Assembly (NCBI GenBank): GCA_047629355.1
Contig: JBLHWU010000152.1
Span: 1 to 16,044 of the forward strand
DNA length: 16,044 nucleotides
Source: CAYUNA01 sp047629355
GTDB lineage: Bacteria > Bacteroidota > Bacteroidia > Chitinophagales > Saprospiraceae
Direction of reading: 5' to 3'
Shown here: in pieces, positions 1 to 7,448 of the stretch
Position numbering within the stretch: the stretch's first letter is position 1
How the letters are laid out: every line of letters begins with the position of its first letter
Notes under the pieces: model-generated
The model's input: only the letters and a program-made list of their open reading frames with translations
The model's database searches: none
What the model was told of the DNA's origin: nothing
Translations under genes and position numbers: made by a program

Positions 1-2
1 TT

Positions 3-152
3 CGACGAGAAGATGGCTCAACACCTGCACAAAGACTTTTTGATAGGAATTTTCCCAATTTATTTGAGCATATTTTGGAAAATGTGACAGGGTTTGTCGA
101 ACCAAGAAAGAAGCGGCTTAACTCATTGATAGTCAATACTGTCCAAGCTTAG
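3..152 (+). CDS. C-terminal fragment of a probable transposase (truncated by window edge)
   Basis: An open frame enters from the left edge and ends at TAG 150-152, giving 49 residues. It begins RREDGSTPAQRLFDRNF, continues NLFEHILENV, and ends in a basic tail (EPRKKR). The pattern DG(S/T)T-A-(E/Q)R-F followed by a [D/N]LFE--LE helix resembles the C-terminus of transposases annotated with a DUF6399-type domain. I recall that from memory and have not searched for it. The 5' part lies outside the window, so an intact gene cannot be judged. The frame abuts the end of a minus-strand lipoprotein-like frame, as expected if a mobile element landed in that gene. It could instead be an unrelated small protein end. 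Confidence 0.45.
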   Translation, partial: RREDGSTPAQRLFDRNFPNLFEHILENVTGFVEPRKKRLNSLIVNTVQA

Positions 153-276
153 AAACATACCCGAATAAAGTTAGGTCGCTAAATTTTGATTCAGGAAGAT
201 TTTCGGTAACGTAGAGGCTTGTTGATTGGCAACAATAACAAGTTAGAGTAAGAAATAAATAGAGAGGTAATTTCAT
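133..276 (-). pseudogene. Short lipoprotein-like gene fragment, probably interrupted by the adjacent transposase
   Basis: The frame starts at ATG 276 and stops at TGA 135-133 after 47 residues. It opens MKLPLYLFLTLTCYCCQS, a hydrophobic Sec signal with a Cys cluster at residues 13-16 that could serve as a lipobox. About 30 polar residues follow before an abrupt stop. The last 20 bases overlap the end of the transposase-like frame on the other strand. The start lies 78 bases downstream of the iorB stop on the same strand, so it may once have been the third gene of that operon. The length and junction suggest the 5' remnant of a longer lipoprotein gene. A genuine tiny lipoprotein is the alternative. 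Confidence 0.35.
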
Positions 277-297
277 TTTTTTTGTTTTAAAAATCAA

Positions 298-331
298 GAA
301 TGAAAAACAACGCCCCCGCCATTTTTCATTC
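298..331. repeat. Hairpin downstream of iorB
   Basis: A perfect 10-base inverted repeat (GAATGAAAAA 298-307 with TTTTTCATTC 322-331) encloses a 14-base C-rich loop. Further A/T-rich sequence of the type CTCAATTCTTCATTTTTAAT follows up to the iorB stop. On the minus strand this follows the iorB stop codon directly, so it would lie in the 3' end of that transcript. The stem is AT-rich and not a convincing intrinsic terminator. Confidence 0.4.
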
Positions 332-354
332 TCAATTCTTCATTTTTAATTTAA

Positions 355-2496
355 TCATCCCACAATCCTATCCTTCCCCACAAACGGCTGCTTCATCACC
401 CTCTTCCCCGTCGCCCGATAAAGCGCATTCGCCACCGCTCCACCCGCAGGCGGCAAAGTCGGTTCCCCCAATCCACTCGGCGACTCATCGGTATTCACAA
501 AATGTGCTTCCACTTGCGGCGCTTCATTCATCCGAATCATCCGATATTGGTGAAAATTAGCCTGTTCTGGCGCACCATCTTTAAACGTCAGCGCAGAATA
601 CATCGAGTGACCAATGCCATCAATTACACCGCCTTGAATTTGATTCATCGCACCCATTGGATTCACAACTCGACCGCAATCAATGCCACAAATCACCTTC
701 GTAATTTTCGGCTTACCGTTTTCCATTTCCACCTCAGCGACTTCCGCCACATAGCTATTGTGCGAATAAAATGCTGAAAAACCTTGATGAACGCCTTCTT
801 TTGCCTTGCCCCAATTGGATTTATCTCTCGCCAATTCGACCGCCGCTTTGTAACGTTTTGGGTCACCAGCAATCTCACCGACCGGATTGTTAATCGCTTT
901 GTCCAACAATTCAATCCGCAAATCCACCGGGTCTTTACCCATCACTTCCGCCAATTCATCAATAAACGCAGACTCCGTATAACCCACATAATTACTCACC
1001 GGCGCACGCCATGCCGCCGTCGTGATATTCGACTCCACTTCATGGCTTTCCACCAAGAAATTAGGAATCGAACCTGCTGGAAAACTATTGGCAATCACCG
1101 CCCGTCCCGTCATACCTGCACCGCGAATGTGCATTGCCGTAATGTTGTTATTTTCATCCAACGCCGCCCGATAAACCGACTTGTAAGCAGGACGATACAT
1201 CCCTTTCGTCATGTCATCTTCCCGCGAATAAATCATCTTAATCGGCGCACCCGTCAACTTAGAAACCATACAAGCCTCCAACGCATAATCACCATACAGT
1301 CGTCGTCCAAAACCACCGCCCATTCGCGTCATCATGATGGACACTTTTTCTTCTGGAACTTCCAGTTTCTTCGCAATTCTACTCGCCGTCCATTCTGGTG
1401 TTTGAATCGGTCCTTCTGTTACGACACCTTCATCGGTTACATGTGCGAAATAGTTCATTGGCGACAAAGTATTGTGTGCCAAATATGGAGCAGAATACGT
1501 CTTTTCGACAATTTTTGCCGCTTTCGCAAACGCTGCCATTGCATCACCATCGTTACGTACCGGTTCTTTGGTTGGCTTAGATAAAGCTGCTAATAATGCC
1601 GCTTCGTGGTCGCTACTATTTTCCAATTTACCTGCTGCTTCATACTCGACTTTGACCGCTTTTTTAGCTTTCATCACTTCCCAAGTCGAGTCGCCTACCA
1701 CTGCTACTATATCATCAAATTGAACAATATGCTTAATGCCAGCCATACCTTTTGCCGCCGCATCATCCACGGATTTGACCTTCATGCCAAACGCAGGCGG
1801 ATGAATTGCCATCGCAATCAACATCCCTTCTTTCTTCAAATCCATCCCAAAAATCGGCTCGCCTTTTACTATTTTTAAATTGTCAACATTCTTGATATTT
1901 TGACCAATGATTTTAAAATCTTTCGGGTCTTTTAATTCCACTTTCTCTGGCACTTCCATTCCTGCAACAGCATTCACAACACCTTCATAACCAATAGACT
2001 GCTTGCTTGCTTTGTGATGAATCATGCCATTTTCAGTCGTACATTCGGACGCATCCACTTTCCATTGAGCAGCCGCTGCATCGACGAGCATTCTTCGTGC
2101 AGTCGCCCCTGCCATTCGCAGACTTTCCCAGCCTTTCCGAATGGATTGACTACCTCCTGCGACTTGCCGCGTATATTTCGTTTTATCATAAGGCGCTTGC
2201 TCGACAATGACCTTTTTCCAATCCACATCCAACTCCTCTGCCACAATCATGGGCATCGACGTTTTTACACCTTGACCAATTTCTGGATTGGGTGCCATGA
2301 TGGTCACATGCCCTGTATCTGCTATTCTTAAAAATGCGTTCACATTAAACCATTCGGAAGGGATTGCCTCAATTTCTGCCGCTGTCTCGGCATTGCTACA
2401 ACTGGCAAAAAAGTTAAAACTAAACAGTACGCCACCACCCGCAGCGGCTGACGTTTTGATGAAGGAACGACGGTTAAATTTTATTTTAGTTTGCAT
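355..2496 (-). CDS. iorB: Molybdopterin-binding subunit of a xanthine oxidase-family hydroxylase (isoquinoline 1-oxidoreductase beta type)
   Basis: This 713-residue protein is the large catalytic subunit of a molybdenum hydroxylase, which oxidises aromatic heterocycles or aldehydes using water. The true substrate cannot be read from the sequence. The N-terminus has a twin-arginine motif (NRRSFIKT, residues 8-15), then a hydrophobic stretch and FFASC with Cys33, so it is probably Tat-exported and perhaps lipid-anchored in the periplasm. Visible family motifs are GQGVKT near 75, MGGGFGRR at 392-399, GIDCGRVVNP in the C-terminal third, and GLGEPTLPP, whose Glu678 matches the catalytic glutamate. 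Length is near that of the family. It lies 85 bases behind the [2Fe-2S] subunit gene, as expected for a two-subunit enzyme. The family call is firm; the symbol reflects family naming, not a proven isoquinoline activity. Confidence 0.9.
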   Translation of the reverse strand: MQTKIKFNRRSFIKTSAAAGGGVLFSFNFFASCSNAETAAEIEAIPSEWFNVNAFLRIADTGHVTIMAPNPEIGQGVKTSMPMIVAEELDVDWKKVIVEQAPYDKTKYTRQVAGGSQSIRKGWESLRMAGATARRMLVDAAAAQWKVDASECTTENGMIHHKASKQSIGYEGVVNAVAGMEVPEKVELKDPKDFKIIGQNIKNVDNLKIVKGEPIFGMDLKKEGMLIAMAIHPPAFGMKVKSVDDAAAKGMAGIKHIVQFDDIVAVVGDSTWEVMKAKKAVKVEYEAAGKLENSSDHEAALLAALSKPTKEPVRNDGDAMAAFAKAAKIVEKTYSAPYLAHNTLSPMNYFAHVTDEGVVTEGPIQTPEWTASRIAKKLEVPEEKVSIMMTRMGGGFGRRLYGDYALEACMVSKLTGAPIKMIYSREDDMTKGMYRPAYKSVYRAALDENNNITAMHIRGAGMTGRAVIANSFPAGSIPNFLVESHEVESNITTAAWRAPVSNYVGYTESAFIDELAEVMGKDPVDLRIELLDKAINNPVGEIAGDPKRYKAAVELARDKSNWGKAKEGVHQGFSAFYSHNSYVAEVAEVEMENGKPKITKVICGIDCGRVVNPMGAMNQIQGGVIDGIGHSMYSALTFKDGAPEQANFHQYRMIRMNEAPQVEAHFVNTDESPSGLGEPTLPPAGGAVANALYRATGKRVMKQPFVGKDRIVG

Positions 2497-2581
2497 TGAT
2501 TTCGTTATTAATTATTCGTTGATTGGTTATTTGTTCGCTTTTGCGGAGACCCCAATCTAAATTTAATAATTCAAGCTTTTC

Positions 2582-3043
2582 TTAGCTCAATTTGGCAGCC
2601 GTATGAATCGCTTTTTTGATGCGATTATACGAACCACAGCGGCAAATGTTGCCTGCCATTGCTTTGTCAATATCAGCATCACTTGGACTCGAATTCTCTT
2701 TCAATAAAGCCGTTGCCGACATAATCTGTCCTGCTTGACAATAGCCGCATTGAGAGACGTCTTCGTCACACCACGCTTGTTGTACAGGATTGAGTTTATC
2801 GTCTTTCGCCAAACCTTCGATAGTGGTGATTTTCTTACCTTCAACTGCTGCGATAGGTAGCGAACAAGACCGTACTGCTTTGTCATTTAAATGCACAGTA
2901 CATGCGCCGCATTGGGCGATACCGCAGCCGTATTTTGTGCCGACCATATCCAAGTGGTCGCGGAGTACCCATAATAACGGGGTGTCTTCAGCGACATCGA
3001 CTGATTGTTGTTGACCGTTGAGGTCGAGGGTGTATTTTGCCAT
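2582..3043 (-). CDS. iorA: [2Fe-2S] subunit of a xanthine oxidase-family hydroxylase (isoquinoline 1-oxidoreductase alpha type)
   Basis: This 153-residue protein is the small electron-transfer subunit partnering the molybdopterin subunit encoded next. The plant-ferredoxin-type N-terminal domain carries Cys40, Cys45, Cys48 and Cys60 (CGIAQCGACT motif). The helical C-terminal domain carries the second cluster ligands Cys99, Cys102, Cys134 and Cys136 (CGYCQAG and CRCGSY motifs), so all eight ligands are present. I chose ATG 3043 because the family begins at MAKYTLDLNG. An in-frame ATG at 3142 would add 33 unrelated residues encoded by AT-rich leader. There is no signal peptide; in this family the small subunit is presumably exported folded together with its Tat-bearing partner (inference). 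Confidence 0.92.
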   Translation of the reverse strand: MAKYTLDLNGQQQSVDVAEDTPLLWVLRDHLDMVGTKYGCGIAQCGACTVHLNDKAVRSCSLPIAAVEGKKITTIEGLAKDDKLNPVQQAWCDEDVSQCGYCQAGQIMSATALLKENSSPSDADIDKAMAGNICRCGSYNRIKKAIHTAAKLS

Positions 3044-3156
3044 TGTTGGTGAGTTTTTTTTTAGTGAAAAGTATATTGCAATAATACGATTTTTTGAGGA
3101 AAGGTTATAGGAGTATTGATTTTTTTGTCCTTTAGTATTCATTCATTGAATTTCCC

Positions 3157-3164
3157 TACTTTTG
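3157..3164 (+). promoter_or_regulatory. Bacteroidota -7 element upstream of gpmI
   Basis: TACTTTTG matches TAnnTTTG exactly and is followed by GCGGC. No good -33 TTTG sits at the usual spacing. Transcription would begin near 3170, giving a leader of about 180 bases that includes the large inverted repeat at 3188-3332. Confidence 0.5.
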
Positions 3165-3187
3165 CGGCTTCCTTTTAATTTAGACAA

Positions 3188-3332
3188 AATTAGATAGGAT
3201 GGTTATACGAATCTGGACAGATTCAAATTAGATCTAATGCTTTTTTTGAAAAAAAAACGCACCTGACCTACGAAAAAAAATCCGTTCAAACCTGTACAAT
3301 CTGCTTAATCCGTATAACCATCCTATCTAATT
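3188..3332. repeat. 145-bp inverted-repeat element in the gpmI leader
   Basis: Perfect 22-base arms lie at 3188-3209 and 3311-3332, separated by 101 bases. The arms read AATTAGATAGGATGGTTATA, then CG. Inside are a 6-bp hairpin (GAATCT-GGAC-AGATTC, 3210-3225) and a 12-base perfect palindrome ATTAGATCTAAT (3227-3238). Towards the right arm, units such as AACCTGTAC, AATCTGCTT and AATCCGTAT recur at a step of about 11 bases. The element lies between the -7 element and the gpmI start. Confidence 0.8.
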
Positions 3333-3352
3333 CGCACTTTAAAATAAACGTA

Positions 3353-4882
3353 ATGTCCACTAAAAAAACAATGCTCATCATCCTCGACGGCTGGGGAAAA
3401 GGTACAAAACCAGAAGCTGATGCCATCCAACAAGCCAATACCCCTTTTGTGGATAGTCTCTACAAAAAATATCCAAATTCAGAATTGGTCACTTTCGGCG
3501 AAGAAGTTGGACTCCCTGAAGGTCAAATGGGCAACTCTGAAGTTGGTCATTTAAACATCGGCGCAGGTCGGGTTGTCTATCAAGAATTGGCGCGAATCAA
3601 CAAAGCGGTCCGCGAACGAACGTTGAATGAAAATCCAACCTTATTAGCGGCTCTAAAGTATGCGAAAGATAATAATAAAGCGGTGCATTTGATGGGCTTA
3701 TTGTCTGACGGTGGAGTGCATTCGCATATCAATCATTTAAAAGCCTTGTGTGACATTACGGAAGAGAATGGTTTGAAAAAAGTGTTCATTCATGCATTTA
3801 TGGATGGGCGCGATACGGACCCAAAAGGCGGCGTAAATTACCTAAAGGAAGTCGTAGAACATATTGACAATCAGAAGGTTGAATTGGCGACGGTGATTGG
3901 GCGATACTACGCGATGGATAGAGATAAACGTTGGGAACGCATCAAATTAGCGTATGATTTATTGATTAAAAATGAGGGCGATAAATGCAGTGACATTTTA
4001 GATTTAGTGCCAAAACGATACGCAGCGGGGGAGACGGATGAATTTTTACAACCCATCGTAATGGTGGATAAAAACGATGCACCAATTGCTAAAATTGAGG
4101 AAGGCGATGTCGTTCTTTTCTTTAATTTTAGAACGGATAGACCGCGCCAAATCACAGCTGTTTTGACGCAGGAAGATATGCCTGATTTTGGTATGAAAAC
4201 GTTGCCACTACATTTTGTGACGATGACGAGTTACAATGCTGCATTCAAAGGCTTGCATGTTGTTTATGAAAAAGATGACATTGCCAATACGCTTGGCGAA
4301 GTCCTGGCAAACGCTGGAAAAACACAAGTTCGCATTGCAGAGACCGAAAAGTATCCGCACGTAACTTTCTTTTTAAACGGCGGTCGGGAAGCAGTTTTTA
4401 CGGGAGAAAAACGGTTTGTAATTCCTTCACCGAAGGTTGCGACTTACGATTTGCAGCCAGAAATGAGTGCTTATGAAGTTACCGATACGATTGTGAAAGA
4501 ATTGCAAGAACATCAACCTGACTTTGTTTGTTTGAATTATGCGAACGCGGATATGGTCGGTCATACGGGTGATTTTCAGGCAGTGATGAAAGCTGTGGAG
4601 ACCGTAGATATTTGCTTGAAAAAATTATTGGAGACAGCGTTGAGTCTTGGTTATGAGTCGATTGTAATTGCGGACCACGGTAATTCTGATTTTATGATAA
4701 ACGCCGACGGCACGCCGAATACTGCGCATACGACGAATATGGTTCCTTGCATTTTTGTGAGTGACAAGCGTGCAGATGCGACAATTAAAAATGGAAAACT
4801 GGGCGATTTAGCACCGACGTTTTTGTATTTAATGGGCGTGGAGAAACCTGCAGATATGACTGGGGATGTGTTGATTGGGTAG
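3353..4882 (+). CDS. gpmI: 2,3-bisphosphoglycerate-independent phosphoglycerate mutase
   Basis: This 509-residue protein interconverts 3- and 2-phosphoglycerate in glycolysis and gluconeogenesis in the cytoplasm. It belongs to the alkaline-phosphatase superfamily and uses two Mn ions and a phosphoserine intermediate. Visible motifs are LDGWG with metal ligand Asp12, GQMGNSEVGHLNIGAGR with nucleophile Ser62, HSHINHL with His123, DGRDTDP near 151-157, RTDRPRQ in the middle, and ADHGNSD plus HTTNMVP near the C-terminus. All expected catalytic blocks are present and the length is standard (about 510). The start follows an A-rich leader without Shine-Dalgarno. The gene stands alone, divergent from iorA, with a long leader containing an inverted-repeat element. 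Confidence 0.98.
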   Translation: MSTKKTMLIILDGWGKGTKPEADAIQQANTPFVDSLYKKYPNSELVTFGEEVGLPEGQMGNSEVGHLNIGAGRVVYQELARINKAVRERTLNENPTLLAALKYAKDNNKAVHLMGLLSDGGVHSHINHLKALCDITEENGLKKVFIHAFMDGRDTDPKGGVNYLKEVVEHIDNQKVELATVIGRYYAMDRDKRWERIKLAYDLLIKNEGDKCSDILDLVPKRYAAGETDEFLQPIVMVDKNDAPIAKIEEGDVVLFFNFRTDRPRQITAVLTQEDMPDFGMKTLPLHFVTMTSYNAAFKGLHVVYEKDDIANTLGEVLANAGKTQVRIAETEKYPHVTFFLNGGREAVFTGEKRFVIPSPKVATYDLQPEMSAYEVTDTIVKELQEHQPDFVCLNYANADMVGHTGDFQAVMKAVETVDICLKKLLETALSLGYESIVIADHGNSDFMINADGTPNTAHTTNMVPCIFVSDKRADATIKNGKLGDLAPTFLYLMGVEKPADMTGDVLIG

Positions 4883-4902
4883 TTCTCTTTGAAAAGCTGA
4901 AT

Positions 4903-4923
4903 TAAGTACCTGGACATAAATAA
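4903..4923 (+). repeat. Solo copy of the terminal sequence of the 14.6-kb palindromic element
   Basis: This 21-base stretch, beginning TAAGTACCTGGACATAAA, is identical to 14557-14577. It also matches, in inverted form and with two changes, the right end near 14691-14711. It lies 20 bases after the gpmI stop. No partner arm is visible nearby, so it looks like a solo end of the element. Confidence 0.7.
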
Positions 4924-4960
4924 CGCGTAGTAAAAGTTATCTAATAAAATTGAGAACCGA

Positions 4961-4978
4961 GAAAATCGCAAGATTTTC
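4961..4978. repeat. Small hairpin
   Basis: A perfect 7-bp stem, GAAAATC / GATTTTC, closes a GCAA loop. It has no following T-tract. It sits in the gpmI downstream region, between the solo repeat end and the two-hairpin element. Confidence 0.45.
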
Positions 4979-4992
4979 GAGCTTCAACACAA

Positions 4993-5082
4993 ATAGTGCG
5001 CATTGCCTGCGGCAATGGGGGTTGAGTATTGAGGGACAAAACCGGTTTTTACAAACCGCTTTTGTCCCTCAAACTCCCTTCG
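4993..5082. repeat. Two-hairpin intergenic element, copy 1
   Basis: The element opens ATAGTGC. Hairpin one is CATTGCC-TGC-GGCAATG (5001-5017). Hairpin two spans 5031-5070, with an 11-bp outer stem (GAGGGACAAAA / TTTTGTCCCTC), one C.C mismatch, a 6-bp inner stem and a TTAC loop. It ends AAACTCCCTTCG. The same architecture recurs at 10427-10511 with different but still pairing stem bases. It could help terminate gpmI transcription, though no T-tract follows. Confidence 0.75.
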
Positions 5083-5137
5083 AAAAAAAATATTACTAAT
5101 TTATTTCCTACTCCCCTAATTTGAAAATTCTAAAACT

Positions 5138-5689
5138 ATGAATATTCTAAAACTAAGCTATTGCTTATTTGCATTAATGCTCATTTTTCAAAGTTGCCAA
5201 CTGACGACTTCTAAGCCTCTCAAAGAAATGGAAAAGCCGTTTTTTGATTTAAAATCTTATTTTGAACAAGAAAAAACACGCTTGGCTGCCCTTTCTAATT
5301 TTACGAAGACAACCATGGTCGATGGCAAAGAAGAAACAAAAAAAATTGAAAAGCTAAACTTCGACAATGAATTGCGGATTTTTACGGAAGCAGATATTAA
5401 CAAGCCTGCATGGTTTGATAAATATGCGATTGATAGCGTTTTACAAGCTGGAAATTTGACAAAAATAAGCTACACTGCTACGGATAAAAAACGAGACATT
5501 CAGAATATTGTCATTGATTTTTCTAAGCAAAAAGTAATTAAAATTAATATTAAAAAATCAGCAGAAACAGCGTTGGCAGATACGCAATTTCAATTGATTT
5601 ATGAACCAAAAATTGGTTATTCTATTGAAAACACGCAGCAGTTGACAGTAGGAGAAGATAAGAAGTTTTTGGTGACGGTGCAGTTTTAA
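5138..5689 (+). CDS. Small lipoprotein of unknown function
   Basis: This 183-residue protein opens with a lipoprotein signal, MNILKLSYCLFALMLIFQSC, so Cys20 would be the lipidated residue. The mature part is hydrophilic and rich in Lys, Asp and Glu. It looks like alternating beta strands and loops (KISYTATDKKRDIQNIVIDF, then VIKINIKKSAET). No catalytic motif is recognisable, and I cannot assign a family. Residues after Cys20 do not show the acidic patch linked to surface export in some Bacteroidota lipoproteins, so location within the envelope is open. A 12-base direct repeat flanks the start codon. The stop TAA overlaps the stop of the convergent gene by three bases. Confidence 0.75.
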   Translation: MNILKLSYCLFALMLIFQSCQLTTSKPLKEMEKPFFDLKSYFEQEKTRLAALSNFTKTTMVDGKEETKKIEKLNFDNELRIFTEADINKPAWFDKYAIDSVLQAGNLTKISYTATDKKRDIQNIVIDFSKQKVIKINIKKSAETALADTQFQLIYEPKIGYSIENTQQLTVGEDKKFLVTVQF

Positions 5690-6369
5690 TTACCAATTCT
5701 TATGCTGCCGCCGATACCAATTCCGAAATTGAAATATTGTTGTTTTAAGTGTCCAATATTTCGACTGGTAAAGTTCATTTTGAATTGAGGAATAAGAAAA
5801 AACTGAACCGTTTCTGATTTAAAAAAGGAATAGCAAGTTTCAAAGAAAATGAAAAGACGATTGTTGCCAAAAAGTCCGTTGTCTGGATCAACCCAAGAAA
5901 TCGAAGCTGTGAGGTTTCCTTTTTTATCACTTCGCAAAGTTGTGTGAGAAAAATTTGAAAGCCCAAGACCTGAAGAAAAAAATAAGCGGTCGTTTGAGTA
6001 AGGATTCCAAGTCATTCCAAGTGCATATTCTTTAGCGAGATAGATGGTATGAAAAATTTCTGGAGATTCAGATGTAAGGGGATTTGTAAATTTTCTAACT
6101 GTAGTCGTAGTTAAATTTCTATTCGCCTGATTAAAATAAACTTTCGCTGCCCATTTTTTCGTAAGGTAATAAGACAAATGAAGTGTCCAAGAATAACTCC
6201 AACCTGAATTTCTATCAATAACGGTAAAAATAGCTGATTCACCAATGGCATTATTCCATTCAGAATTGTACTGCAACCCTATTTCCCAATGAGGGGAAAA
6301 CTCTTGACTGCTTACTTGCGACCATGAAGGAGTTGAAAACAAAAGAAACAGGAAATAAAGATTTTTCAT
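5686..6369 (-). CDS. Secreted, outer-membrane beta-barrel-like protein of unknown function
   Basis: From ATG 6369 the product is 227 residues. It begins with a Sec signal, MKNLYFLFLLFSTPSWSQ, and I chose this start for that reason. An upstream in-frame ATG at 6447 would bury the signal behind 26 odd residues and run into the leader of the divergent gene. The mature protein has repeated amphipathic strands rich in Tyr, Trp and Phe (WEIGLQYNSEWNN, YSWTLHLSYYLTKKW, AKVYFNQANRN). It ends FGIGIGGSIRIGN, consistent with a small outer-membrane barrel. No named family is recognised. It converges on the lipoprotein gene 5138-5689 with overlapping stop codons and diverges from the aldo/keto reductase gene with an 83-base gap. 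Confidence 0.75.
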   Translation of the reverse strand: MKNLYFLFLLFSTPSWSQVSSQEFSPHWEIGLQYNSEWNNAIGESAIFTVIDRNSGWSYSWTLHLSYYLTKKWAAKVYFNQANRNLTTTTVRKFTNPLTSESPEIFHTIYLAKEYALGMTWNPYSNDRLFFSSGLGLSNFSHTTLRSDKKGNLTASISWVDPDNGLFGNNRLFIFFETCYSFFKSETVQFFLIPQFKMNFTSRNIGHLKQQYFNFGIGIGGSIRIGN

Positions 6370-6452
6370 TGGCCAATTTTCATCAAAAGTGCATTCAAAA
6401 CTATTGTCAAATTTAACATTTATTTTAAAAAGAAGGACATAAAACATTCATC

Positions 6453-7364
6453 ATGACTAAAAGAACCCAACTATCCCCCAATGGACCAACCTTCTCCCGC
6501 CTAATCTTCGGCACGATGCGACTCGGCGTTTGGGGCGCAAATATGAACAGCGCCGAATACGAAGAAATTGTGTGTAAAAGCATGGATTTAGGGGTGACGA
6601 CTTTCGACCATGCTGATATTTATGGGCATTATACGACAGAAGGGGAGTTTGGAAAAATTTTAAAACAACAGCCCAACTTGCGCCAGAAGATGGAGTTAAT
6701 TTCCAAATGCGGCATCAATTTGACAACGCCCAATCGACCTAATTTTAAAATAAAAAGCTACGATACCAGCAAAGCTCATATTCTGAAATCTGCGGAAAAT
6801 TCCTTGAAAGAACTAAAGACAGATTACCTTGATTTGTTGCTGATTCATCGCCCAAGTCCATTAATGCAGCCCGATCAAATTGCGGAAGCATTCACACAAT
6901 TAAAGGCTGCGGGAAAAGTACGCTATTTTGGTGTTTCTAACTTTACGCCGAGCCAGTTTTCGATGCTCAATAGTCGCTTTGAATTGGTGACCAATCAGAT
7001 TGAAGTGTCCATTAATTACCTTGCCCCATTGACGAATGGAACGCTTGACCAATGCATTGAAAATCGTATTAAACCAATGGCTTGGAGTCCATTAGGTGGC
7101 GGAAAAGTGTTTACAGATTTGGAAGATACGCAGGTGCAACGGATTCGGAAAACAGGCACGGAATTGATGGAAAAACATGGTGCAACAGGGCTTGACCAGA
7201 TATTATTGGCTTGGTTGCTGAAACATCCTGCTGGCATTTTACCCGTTTTAGGCACAACAAAAATTGCTCGATTAGAGGCAGCTGTTGATGCGCTGAAAAT
7301 TGAATTAACGGACGAGGAATGGTTTGAATTATTGGAGGCGAGTGTTGGAAGTGAAGTGGCTTGA
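6453..7364 (+). CDS. Aldo/keto reductase family oxidoreductase (YdhF-like)
   Basis: This 303-residue cytoplasmic NAD(P)H-dependent oxidoreductase has the (beta/alpha)8 fold of the aldo/keto reductases. The catalytic tetrad is visible: Asp52 and Tyr57 in FDHADIYG, Lys85 in LISKCG, and His132 in LLIHRPSPLM. Later blocks match the family: GKVRYFGVSNFTPSQ, the QIEVS strand, MAWSPLGGG, and the cofactor-binding ILPVLGTTK region. RLIFGTMRLGVWG at the start and the RPSPLM stretch suggest the E. coli YdhF-like subgroup (recalled, not searched). The substrate is unknown. It converges on pepT, and a 77-bp palindrome fills most of the gap. Confidence 0.93.
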   Translation: MTKRTQLSPNGPTFSRLIFGTMRLGVWGANMNSAEYEEIVCKSMDLGVTTFDHADIYGHYTTEGEFGKILKQQPNLRQKMELISKCGINLTTPNRPNFKIKSYDTSKAHILKSAENSLKELKTDYLDLLLIHRPSPLMQPDQIAEAFTQLKAAGKVRYFGVSNFTPSQFSMLNSRFELVTNQIEVSINYLAPLTNGTLDQCIENRIKPMAWSPLGGGKVFTDLEDTQVQRIRKTGTELMEKHGATGLDQILLAWLLKHPAGILPVLGTTKIARLEAAVDALKIELTDEEWFELLEASVGSEVA

Positions 7365-7367
7365 TTG

Positions 7368-7444
7368 TTTGTCATTCCGACCGAAGCGGAGGAGTCTGAC
7401 GGGACTGTTCCTCCAGATTCCTCCGCTTCGGTCAGAATGACAAA
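7368..7444. repeat. 77-bp palindrome filling a convergent intergenic gap
   Basis: Thirty-base arms (7368-7397 and 7415-7444) match at 28 positions and enclose a 17-base loop. The core arm reads GACCGAAGCGGAGGA. One mismatch is G.U compatible in plus-strand RNA and the other is C.A. The palindrome starts 3 bases after the aldo/keto reductase stop and ends 4 bases before the pepT stop, so it would sit at the 3' end of both transcripts and may act as a bidirectional terminator or RNA stabiliser. A degenerate half copy lies at 12658-12681. Confidence 0.85.
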
Positions 7445-7448
7445 AGCA

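Noticed and set aside
784..1584. A 266-codon plus-strand open frame inside the iorB gene
   Set aside because: It lies fully opposite iorB, whose motifs are clear. Its translation is rich in His, Arg and Phe with no recognisable domain, as expected for an antisense shadow.
3044..3142. Upstream ATG for the [2Fe-2S] subunit
   Set aside because: The 33 added residues are Lys/Asn/Ser-rich leader translation, and the ferredoxin domain begins at the internal MAKYTLDLNG.
5001..5017. Apparent UNCG tetraloops in the first hairpins at 5001 and 10435
   Set aside because: If the loop is read as a tetraloop the next pair becomes C.C, whereas the 7-bp palindrome with a three-base loop pairs fully. The tetraloop reading is not supported.
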